From WLMZ01 sp043753895 (GTDB lineage Bacteria > Actinomycetota > Acidimicrobiia > Acidimicrobiales > Ilumatobacteraceae), in contig JAYUWK010000080.1 in assembly GCA_043753895.1 (NCBI GenBank), forward strand, positions 1 to 64,000: a DNA stretch of 64,000 nucleotides, given 5' to 3'. The notes under the pieces were generated by a model that made no database searches, had not been told where the DNA came from, and worked only from the letters and a program-made list of their open reading frames with translations. Made by a program: the position numbers and the translations under genes. This document shows, piece by piece, positions 7,685 through 14,958 of the stretch. Positions within the stretch are counted from its first letter, which is position 1, and the number at the start of each line of letters is the position of its first letter.

Positions 7685-8395
7685 TCAGAACAATCGCGCC
7701 GTGAGCTGCTTGCGGTAACCAGCCGTGCGGGGATCGTCGTTGCCCATCAGTTCGAGAATGTCGACGAACTCCTGACGAGCCTCTTCATCAGCCTTCACGC
7801 GAGGCAACAGGTCGGTGAGCAGCGCGTCGTAATTGTCGGCCTCGATGGGCATGACGCTGAGCCGTGCCGCAGCGGCAACCTTGCGGGTGCGCTCGGACTC
7901 GGGGATGCGCGCCAGCAATGCCAGCGCTTCGTCGGATCGCTGCGACTCGACAAGCACATCACCGAGCGCAATGATCGCGTCTTCGTTACCCGGCTCGATC
8001 TCGAGTGCGGCACGCAGACTGTCTTCGTCGCCAGCGGCGATGAGCGCGGCGAGATGATTCTCTGCCTCACTCGGAAGCAGCGAGTTCACGAACTCTTGGA
8101 TCACATGCTCGGGATGGGCGCCGACGAAACCATCGACGACTTGACCATCCTTGAGCGCGTACACCGCAGGAATCGACTGCACCTGGAACGCCTGAGAGAT
8201 ACCTGGGTTTTCGTCGACGTTGACCTTGACCAGCACGACCTGGCCGTTGGTGGCATCGGTGACCGACTCGAGAATCGGTCCGATGGTCTTACACGGACCG
8301 CACCACGGCGCCCAGAGATCGACGATCACAGGAGTCGTTTGCGAGCGGTCGATGACCTCGGTCTGGAACGTTGCCTCGGTGACGTCAATAGCCAT
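7685..8395 (-). CDS. Thioredoxin-domain co-chaperone (YbbN/CnoX-like)
   Basis: This 236-aa cytoplasmic protein has an N-terminal thioredoxin fold with the WCGPCK active site near residue 31. A C-terminal helical half contains TPR-like repeats (LRAALEIEPGNEDAIIALGDVL and similar). This architecture matches YbbN/CnoX, which binds chlorine- or heat-damaged proteins and passes them to chaperones. Unlike many CnoX proteins it keeps both CxxC cysteines, so redox activity is possible. ATG at 8395 is chosen because the thioredoxin fold begins directly after it; upstream in-frame codons have no similarity. It is divergent from the next gene by 62 bases. Confidence 0.88.
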   Translation of the reverse strand: MAIDVTEATFQTEVIDRSQTTPVIVDLWAPWCGPCKTIGPILESVTDATNGQVVLVKVNVDENPGISQAFQVQSIPAVYALKDGQVVDGFVGAHPEHVIQEFVNSLLPSEAENHLAALIAAGDEDSLRAALEIEPGNEDAIIALGDVLVESQRSDEALALLARIPESERTRKVAAAARLSVMPIEADNYDALLTDLLPRVKADEEARQEFVDILELMGNDDPRTAGYRKQLTARLF

Positions 8396-8457
8396 GTAGG
8401 GGAGGATACCGGCCGGGGCGTTACGTTGCGTTGCGACGCGGATACCGTGTGCAGGCA

Positions 8458-9492
8458 ATGAGCGACATCCACGGCATCGATGTCCCCGCCGTTTCGGCAT
8501 GGCTGCAGGCGCATGTGCCCGGCGCGCAGGGACCGTTCACCTTCACCGTCATTGCCGGTGGGCACTCGAACCTCACGTTCGCTGTCACCGGCGCCGACGG
8601 TGCGCGTTTCGTGTTGCGTCGCCCGCCGCTGGGTCATGTGCTCGCCAGTGCACACGACATGGGTCGCGAGCACCGCATCATTTCTGGTTTGCAGACCTCG
8701 GGCGTACCGGTGGCTCCGGCCCTCGGGTATTGCGAGGACCCAGCCGTGAACGGCGTGCCCTTCTACGTGATGGGTTTCGTCGATGGTCATGTCATTCGCG
8801 ATGCCGCTACCGCCACGTCAGCACTCACGCCGCAGGCTCGCACACGGGCCAGCGAATCGATCGTCGACACGATGGCGGCGATTCACGCCGTCGATCTCCG
8901 CGCGACCGGTCTCGACGATCTCGGCAGGCACTCCGACTACATCGCCCGCCAACTCAAGCGTTGGTACAGCAACTGGAACTCGCAGAAGACGCGTGATCTT
9001 GCGGCAGTCGACCAGGTGCACGATGGCCTACTGCAGCGCATCCCCGATCAGGGCCCGGCGTGCATCGTGCACGGCGACTATCGACTCGACAACTGCATGG
9101 TGAACGACGATGGCGACATCATCGCGGTGCTCGATTGGGAGATCTGCACGCTCGGCGATCCACTCGCCGACCTCGGACTACTGATGGTCTACTGGACCGG
9201 GCCCGGCGACGACGCGTCGGCGTGGACAGGTTCCTCGACCACGTCGCCCGGCTTCTTGAACCGCGACGATCTTGCCGAGCGATACGGCCGGGTCACCGGA
9301 AGCGACCTGTCGCAGCTCGACTTCTACGTTGCGTTCGCCTACTGGAAGCTCGCCTGCATCCTCGAAGGTGTGTACTCGCGTTACCTCGGTGGCGCACTCG
9401 GCCAACGCGATCCACTCGAACTGCTGCCGTTCAAGATGCAGGTCGAAGGGGCCGCAAACAAGGCCGCAGAAGCCTTGGAGCGCCTGGCATGA
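8458..9492 (+). CDS. Phosphotransferase-fold protein (ACAD10/APH family)
   Basis: A 344-aa aminoglycoside-phosphotransferase-like kinase fold. Visible motifs are the glycine-rich loop IAGGHSNLTF, the Lys-region segment FVLRRPPLGHVL, the catalytic loop VHGDYRLDN near 215, and the metal-binding VLDWEICTLGDPLADLG. These match the subfamily related to the N-terminal part of mammalian ACAD10, which usually occurs with acyl-CoA dehydrogenase genes and probably phosphorylates hydroxylated acyl compounds rather than antibiotics. Its stop overlaps the start of the PAC2 gene (ATGA), so the two are co-translated. The substrate is not determinable from sequence. Confidence 0.85.
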   Translation: MSDIHGIDVPAVSAWLQAHVPGAQGPFTFTVIAGGHSNLTFAVTGADGARFVLRRPPLGHVLASAHDMGREHRIISGLQTSGVPVAPALGYCEDPAVNGVPFYVMGFVDGHVIRDAATATSALTPQARTRASESIVDTMAAIHAVDLRATGLDDLGRHSDYIARQLKRWYSNWNSQKTRDLAAVDQVHDGLLQRIPDQGPACIVHGDYRLDNCMVNDDGDIIAVLDWEICTLGDPLADLGLLMVYWTGPGDDASAWTGSSTTSPGFLNRDDLAERYGRVTGSDLSQLDFYVAFAYWKLACILEGVYSRYLGGALGQRDPLELLPFKMQVEGAANKAAEALERLA

Positions 9493-10412
9493 GCGACGCA
9501 TACATCATCGTGGGCGGAACCGCTCCGCTACTGCACGAACCGACGCTGGTGGTGATGCTCACCGGATGGATCGATGCCAGCGGCGCAGCTGCCGCCTCGA
9601 TGGCCGCTCTCGAATCCGAGTGCAACGCGCGTACCATCGCCGTGTTCGACGGTGACACGTTCATCGACTATCGCGCCCGTCGGCCAACGATGGAACTGCG
9701 CGACGGCGTGAACGCGCGTCTGGCGTGGCCCGACATCGAGGTCAAGCACGGCCACGATCTCGATGGCCGCGACGTCCTGCTCCTCACCGGGCCCGAGCCC
9801 GATATGGCATGGCATCGTTTCGGTCGCGAGGTCGCCGCGCTCGGCTCCCAGCTCGGCGTGAAACGCATGGTTGCGCTGGGCTCCTACCCGTTCGCATCGC
9901 CGCACACCCGTCCGTCGCGACTCTCGATGTCTGCGCCGTCGGCTGAGCTGGTGGAGTCGCTGCCCATGCTGAAGAACTCCGTCGATGTCCCCGCCGGCGT
10001 TGCGGCGGTGCTCGAGCACGCGTTCTACAACATCGGTGCCGTCTCGATGGGTATCTGGGTGCAGGTGCCGCACTACGTCGCGTCGATGGCGTATCCGGCC
10101 GCCACCGTTGCGCTGCTGGCCGGCCTGCAGCAGTTCGGCGCAGTTCGCATCGACGGAGCCGCCGCACGGCAGGAGACCATGATCCAACGTCAGCGTCTTG
10201 ACGAGTTGGTGGCTGGCAACGACGAGCACCGAGCGATGGTGCACGAGCTCGAGACGCTGTATGACAACAGCGAGCAGAAGATGCTCACGGTCGATTCCGA
10301 CAACTCGCCCGCCACGCTTCCAACGACGCGGTTCACTGCGGCAGAGATACCCACCGGCGACGAGTTGGCGGCCGAGCTCGAGCAATACCTGCGCGACCAG
10401 AACGACAACTGA
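9489..10412 (+). CDS. PAC2-family protein
   Basis: A 307-aa protein of the PAC2 (proteasome assembly chaperone 2-like) family common in actinobacteria: an N-terminal VVMLTGWIDASGAAA, a central DVLLLTGPEPDMAW, and a C-terminal charged helical region. Bacterial members are of uncertain function and often lie near proteasome or peptidase genes; none is adjacent here. The ATG at 9489 overlaps the preceding kinase-fold stop, indicating a shared message. Confidence 0.85.
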   Translation: MSDAYIIVGGTAPLLHEPTLVVMLTGWIDASGAAAASMAALESECNARTIAVFDGDTFIDYRARRPTMELRDGVNARLAWPDIEVKHGHDLDGRDVLLLTGPEPDMAWHRFGREVAALGSQLGVKRMVALGSYPFASPHTRPSRLSMSAPSAELVESLPMLKNSVDVPAGVAAVLEHAFYNIGAVSMGIWVQVPHYVASMAYPAATVALLAGLQQFGAVRIDGAAARQETMIQRQRLDELVAGNDEHRAMVHELETLYDNSEQKMLTVDSDNSPATLPTTRFTAAEIPTGDELAAELEQYLRDQNDN

Positions 10413-10502
10413 GCTCGCGCCCCGAGGCGTCGATCCTGAGTTCCTCGCACCGGTATTGCGGGCGCTACGTTTCGTGTGGCACATCGCACCGAGGGGGCAC
10501 GT

Positions 10503-11522
10503 ATGAAGGTTGATGGAGGCATCGGCACAGATCTGAACAAGGTCGCCGCGCAGGCCAAGGACGCAGAGGCCGCTGGCTACACCGGGGCATGGACAGCCGA
10601 GACGAGTCACGATCCGTTCTTCCCTCTGCTGCTCGCCGCCGAGCACACCACCACGCTCGAACTCGGCACATCGATCGCAGTTGCGTTCGCGCGCAGTCCG
10701 ATGACGCTCGCCAACATCGGCTGGGACTTGCAGAGCTATTCCAAGGGCCGATTCGTGATGGGCCTCGGCAGCCAGATCAAGCCGCACATCACCAAGCGCT
10801 TCAGCATGGAATGGAGCCATCCGGCCGCACGCATGCGCGAAATGGTGCTCGCCATGCGCGCCATTTGGGACACCTGGCTCAACGGCACTCCCCTGGCTTT
10901 TCGTGGCGAGTTCTATACGCACACGCTGATGACACCTTTCTTCGCGCCCGAGGCATCGGACATCAGCGACTACGGCGTACCGAAGATCTTCCTCGCAGGC
11001 GTCGGTGAGTTGATGACCGAGGTCGCCGGCGAGGTGTGCGACGGCTTCATCTGTCACGGCTTCACCACCGAGAAGTACCTGCGCGAAGTCACGCTGCCGG
11101 CGCTTCAGCGCGGCCGTGCCAAGGCAGGCAAGACGATGGAAGGATTTGAGATCGTGGGCCCGAGCTTCGTGGTCACCGGTACCACAGATGCCGAGATGAC
11201 CGCCGCAGTCGCCGGCACCCGCCAGCAGATCGCGTTCTACGGATCCACGCCGGCATACAAGGGCGTACTCGAGATGCACGGATGGGGTGGCCTACAGGAG
11301 CAGTTGAACGGCCTCAGCAAACAGGGCAAGTGGGTCGAGATGGGCAACCTCATCGACGATGAGATCCTCAACACCTTCGCGGTTGTCGGCGAGCCCGAGC
11401 AGATCGCACCCGAGCTCCACCGACGCTACGGCGATGTGATTCAGCGGGTGAGTTTCTATGCGCCCTACAAGACCGATCCGACGCGCTGGCAGAAGGTCAT
11501 CGAGGCCGTCAAAATACCGTAG
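10503..11522 (+). CDS. LLM-class F420-dependent oxidoreductase
   Basis: The 339-aa protein has a luciferase-like TIM barrel of the type seen in coenzyme F420-dependent oxidoreductases (TIGR03617-like). Features are the N-terminal AKDAEAAGYTGAWTAE, ELGTSIAVAFARSP, and the FVMGLGSQIKPHITKRF segment that contacts cofactor in relatives. F420 use is inferred from the subfamily and from its frequency in Acidimicrobiia and mycobacteria. The substrate is unknown. The ATG at 10503 follows GGGGGC, a purine-rich stretch, about nine bases upstream. Confidence 0.87.
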   Translation: MKVDGGIGTDLNKVAAQAKDAEAAGYTGAWTAETSHDPFFPLLLAAEHTTTLELGTSIAVAFARSPMTLANIGWDLQSYSKGRFVMGLGSQIKPHITKRFSMEWSHPAARMREMVLAMRAIWDTWLNGTPLAFRGEFYTHTLMTPFFAPEASDISDYGVPKIFLAGVGELMTEVAGEVCDGFICHGFTTEKYLREVTLPALQRGRAKAGKTMEGFEIVGPSFVVTGTTDAEMTAAVAGTRQQIAFYGSTPAYKGVLEMHGWGGLQEQLNGLSKQGKWVEMGNLIDDEILNTFAVVGEPEQIAPELHRRYGDVIQRVSFYAPYKTDPTRWQKVIEAVKIP

Positions 11523-11628
11523 GCGTCGGGCCACCAATCTGCCCATGCGGCAGGCACCGTATCTTGCCGACTGTTACTCTCACTTTGATCGGCCCAACAC
11601 GCAGGCCCGTTCTCGGGGGTTTACGGCG

Positions 11629-12005
11629 ATGACACAGCAGCGCGGTAATGACGGCGGCGGCACCAACCAAGGCGCAGCGGTCGACACCAGCAACCGCGTA
11701 CCGGTGTCACAAGCACCAAGCCCGCTGCGAGCCGCAATGGCGACCACGAGCTCCGATGGCGTAAACACCAGCCCTGCCGACACGCGTAACCGCGTGCCCG
11801 TACCGCAAGCGCCGAGCCCACTTCGCGCCACGGTCGCGACTGCGAGCTCCACAGAGGCCAACACCGCTTCAGTCGACGCGAGCAACCGCGTGCCCGTGCC
11901 ACAGGCACCCGGTACCGTTACGGTTACCGTTAACGCGACGTGAAAGCCTTCGCACGCGGCGGAGGCACCGACGTCATCATCGACATCACCGGCTACTACC
12001 TCTGA
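11629..12005 (+). pseudogene. Degenerate repeat-containing surface protein
   Basis: The first frame (11629-11943) encodes a low-complexity protein made of about two and a half copies of a roughly 39-residue unit containing NRVPVPQAPSPLRA. It then stops. The next frame, with no start of its own, continues to 12005 and encodes TDVIIDITGYYL, the typical end of actinobacterial secreted-protein modules (D-V/L-V/I-D-x-T-G-Y-Y). Joining the frames gives a sensible C-terminus, so a single frameshift near 11940 is inferred. No signal peptide is present, so the 5' end is also missing. The stop codon of the tail lies inside the 15-bp repeat that follows. Confidence 0.6.
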
Positions 12006-12104
12006 CCGCCGAGCCTCTGACCGCCGAGCCTCTGTCCGCCGCGCCTCTGACCGCCGAGCCTCTCACCGCCGTGCCCCTGACGGCCCAGCCTCTCACCGCC
12101 ACGA
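12000..12104 (+). repeat. 15-bp tandem repeat, seven units
   Basis: Seven head-to-tail units of the pattern CTCTGACCGCCGAGC. Units 1, 2 and 4 are identical and the others have two to four changes. It fills the gap between the end of the surface-protein remnant and the deacetylase stop at 12108. Because 15 is a multiple of three, the array stays open in several frames on both strands, but nothing suggests it is translated. It could form serial hairpins at the convergent gene end. Confidence 0.85.
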
Positions 12105-12107
12105 ACG

Positions 12108-13151
12108 CTACGCACCGAGGCCGACGAGCCAGCGCCGCACATTGTCACCCAGCGCAGCCACGTCGTAGCCTCCCTCTTGCAACACCACAGTGGGCAGGCC
12201 GAGCGCTGCCACCATCGCGCCGCAACGCTCGAAGCCATCGGCCGTGACCGACAGGTCACAGATGGGATCGGTGATGAACGTGTCGAGGCCGAGCGACACG
12301 ATGACGAGGCTCGGTCCGAATGCAGTGATCGCCGAGCAGGTGCGCTCTAACGCAGTGAGGTAGGCATCGTCGTCGGTTCGTGCAGCCAACGGCACGTTGA
12401 GATTCGATCCGACTCCCCTACCCGCGCCGGTTTCGTCGGCGAACCCAACCGTGTACGGATACGCATGCGTCGGGTCGCCGTGCAACGACACGTATTGCAC
12501 GTCGTCGCGCGCGTAGAAGATCTCCTGCGTGCCGTTGCCGTGGTGATAGTCGACATCGAGCACGGTCACCTTCGATCCGGTCGTCGACGCAACGTGGTGC
12601 GCGGCGATCGCAGCATTGTTGAAATAGCAATAGCCGCCGTAGAGCGTGGTGGTGGCGTGATGTCCGGGCGGTCGGCAGAGACCGTAGGCAGACCGTTCGC
12701 CGCCAAGTACCAAGGCGGTGGTGGACAACGCCGTGTCGACCGCACCAAGCGCCGCTGTGTACGTGCCGATGGTGAGTGGTGTGGTGGTCTCGAAGCACCA
12801 CCAGCCCAGGCGACCGTTCACCGATGCGGGCTCGCGTCCGGGTGTCATGCCGTTGCGTAACGCAGGCCGATAGAAGACATCGGGAACCACGTCGGCAGTG
12901 GGTCCCGCAATTTGTTGGTATTCCTCCCACGCCGTGCGAAGAAATCGCAACAGCCCTGCATCGTGCACCGCACTAATGGGTGTCGTGCCCCATTCGCTCG
13001 GGGCGACAAGCGTGAAGCGATCGTCGGTGCTCAACGTCGCGTGGATGGCCTGACCGCGACCGACGTGCTCCCACGGCGACATCAGCCGCGATTGCTCGAT
13101 GCCGGTCTGTGGATCGTGCAGCAGGTGCGCAGCTGTGTAGACCACCTTCAT
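12108..13151 (-). CDS. Histone-deacetylase-fold amidohydrolase (acetylpolyamine amidohydrolase-like)
   Basis: This 347-aa arginase/deacetylase-fold zinc hydrolase probably removes acetyl groups from polyamines or other small amides. The RPPGHHA motif (tandem active-site histidines) and the zinc-site DVDYHHGNGTQEIFY are intact, with SLHGDPTHAYPY and the C-terminal LQEGGYD region following. These motifs fit class II deacetylase-like and acetylpolyamine amidohydrolase proteins. The gene starts 13 bases after the acyl-AMP ligase stop and is probably co-transcribed with it. The functional link between the two is unknown. Confidence 0.85.
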   Translation of the reverse strand: MKVVYTAAHLLHDPQTGIEQSRLMSPWEHVGRGQAIHATLSTDDRFTLVAPSEWGTTPISAVHDAGLLRFLRTAWEEYQQIAGPTADVVPDVFYRPALRNGMTPGREPASVNGRLGWWCFETTTPLTIGTYTAALGAVDTALSTTALVLGGERSAYGLCRPPGHHATTTLYGGYCYFNNAAIAAHHVASTTGSKVTVLDVDYHHGNGTQEIFYARDDVQYVSLHGDPTHAYPYTVGFADETGAGRGVGSNLNVPLAARTDDDAYLTALERTCSAITAFGPSLVIVSLGLDTFITDPICDLSVTADGFERCGAMVAALGLPTVVLQEGGYDVAALGDNVRRWLVGLGA

Positions 13152-13164
13152 ACAAGCAATCCAA

Positions 13165-14862
13165 TCATGACGGTGTGAAGAGTTCGAGTTCCTCGTTGAG
13201 GTACAACTCGCGGCACTTCGCGCGCTGCAGCTTTCCCGAGGAGGTCTTCGGCAGAGTGCCTGCGCGCACGAGCATCACATCGCGCGGCGGCAGGCCGCAC
13301 ACCTCGATCGTGCGATGGTGAATCGCGTCGCGTACCGACTGCGGTTCCTCGGTGCGAACCTCGGCCACCACGACCACGGTCTCCTTGCCCTTGTATCCCT
13401 CGACTCCGAAGGCAATCACGTTGCCGGCGCGAACACCATCGAGGCCACCGACGGCACGCTCGATGTCCTCGGGGAACACGTTGCGCCCCCCAACGATGAT
13501 CACGTCCTTGATGCGTCCACACAGCACCAGCTCGCCGTCGAGCATGTAGCCCAGATCGCCGGTGCACAACCACCCGTCGTAGAACATGGCCGCGGTGGCA
13601 TCGGGACGCTTGTAGTAGCCGGGGGTGACCGACGTGCCACGAATCAGCAGTTCGCCGACGTGGCGTTCGGGGAGCTCCTCGCGGGTATCGGGATGCACGA
13701 CTCGCATCTCGAGATCGGGCACCGGATGGCCAAGCAGCGGCAGGCGCCGGTGGGTGTCGGCTTCCGTGTCATCGGTGAGCTCGATGGGCTTCGCGACTCG
13801 ATCACGTTCGAGCACCACGCGGTCGACATCGTCGCACCGCAGACCTCGATGGCGGGGAGGGAACGCCCCACCGATGGCAACCTCGGCCATACCGAACGCC
13901 GGGAACACACTGCCCGGCTTGAATCCGAATCGCGCGGCAGCATCCACGAAGGCTTCCACGGCCGAGGGATCAACGGGTTCGGCGCCACTGAGTGCCAGGG
14001 TGAGCTGCGACAGGTCGAGCCCCTGCATGCGCTTCAGCGCCCGAGTGGCGAGCACCCACGAGAAGTTCGGTCCGGCTGTCGCGGTACCGCCGTGGTCGCT
14101 GATCCATTGCATCCAGTTGCCAGGGTGCGCCATGAAGTCCTGCGGCGCGGCCTGCACGAGTTGGCAGCCGTTGGTCATCGGGATCGACAAGAAGCCCACC
14201 AGACCCATGTCGTGATACAGCGGCAGCCACGACACCATGACTTCATCGGGGCCGAGTTCGGCCGCCGTGCACGACGCATCGATGTTCGCGGTGAGCACCC
14301 GATCGGGGATCATCACACCCTTGGGTTCGCTCGTGGAACCGCTGGTGTACTGCAGGATCACGAGGCGTTCCGGATCATTCGCTGGAATCTCGAGGCGCTC
14401 ACCTGATGGGTTGCCGGGGCCGGGCATGACCGCTGCCATCGGCTCGATCGGCGGATCACCGGGGCCTGACTGGTAGAACGCGGCGAGCGCATCGTCGATC
14501 AGCACCAGCTTCGCATCGCCGTGCAGGATGCGCGCGCGAGTGCTCTCGACGAACGCCTCGAGTGACGCCATGCGCATGGGCAAAGGCAACACCATGCTCG
14601 CGATGCCGCTCAGCCAACAGCCTTGGATGATGGTCATCAGCGGTCGGCTGGTGGGGCCGAGAATTGCGACATGATCGCCGGGCACGAGTCCGCGTGCCTG
14701 CAGCGCTGCGCCGACCGCACGAGCCTCGTCGTGGATCTGACCCCACGAGTAAAAGTTCGGGCCCTCGGCGGATGCGACCGAGGAGCCCACGAAGCGGACG
14801 CCCGTGGGACGATCGGCCGCACGTTGCAGGCGATCGGTGATGGAACCGGTGATCAGTGACAT
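13165..14862 (-). CDS. Fatty acyl-AMP/CoA ligase (FadD-like)
   Basis: The 565-aa adenylate-forming enzyme activates a carboxylic acid as acyl-AMP. It shows the P-loop ILQYTSGSTSEPKG near residue 190, the substrate-binding helix SWLPLYHDMGL, the WLCTGDLGYM hinge region, and the C-terminal catalytic lysine context LPKTSSGKLQRAK. The YTSGSTSEPKGV and LYHDMGL motifs resemble mycobacterial fatty acyl-AMP ligases (FAALs), but the FAAL-specific insertion cannot be judged by eye. The start may be ATG 14862 or ATG 14886, and neither has a strong ribosome-binding site. It is divergent from leuS. Confidence 0.85.
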   Translation of the reverse strand: MSLITGSITDRLQRAADRPTGVRFVGSSVASAEGPNFYSWGQIHDEARAVGAALQARGLVPGDHVAILGPTSRPLMTIIQGCWLSGIASMVLPLPMRMASLEAFVESTRARILHGDAKLVLIDDALAAFYQSGPGDPPIEPMAAVMPGPGNPSGERLEIPANDPERLVILQYTSGSTSEPKGVMIPDRVLTANIDASCTAAELGPDEVMVSWLPLYHDMGLVGFLSIPMTNGCQLVQAAPQDFMAHPGNWMQWISDHGGTATAGPNFSWVLATRALKRMQGLDLSQLTLALSGAEPVDPSAVEAFVDAAARFGFKPGSVFPAFGMAEVAIGGAFPPRHRGLRCDDVDRVVLERDRVAKPIELTDDTEADTHRRLPLLGHPVPDLEMRVVHPDTREELPERHVGELLIRGTSVTPGYYKRPDATAAMFYDGWLCTGDLGYMLDGELVLCGRIKDVIIVGGRNVFPEDIERAVGGLDGVRAGNVIAFGVEGYKGKETVVVVAEVRTEEPQSVRDAIHHRTIEVCGLPPRDVMLVRAGTLPKTSSGKLQRAKCRELYLNEELELFTPS

Positions 14863-14958
14863 AGACGAACTTAAGCTAGTGGCCATGGGAACTTTGTCTC
14901 TGCTCACAGCGAAAAGGTCCGTGGCAACCAATCGGCGCGCTCGTACAGTGTGGGTCCT

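Noticed and set aside
9528..11279. 583-codon minus-strand ORF opposite the PAC2 and LLM genes
   Set aside because: It is antisense to two well-recognised proteins, lacks any domain, and is the kind of long shadow frame expected from G/C-ending codons.
12000..12104. CRISPR-like array
   Set aside because: The units are contiguous 15-mers without spacers and there are no cas genes.
14863..14958. Possible T-box leader before leuS
   Set aside because: The space is only about 95 bases and contains neither a specifier-loop arrangement nor the T-box sequence.
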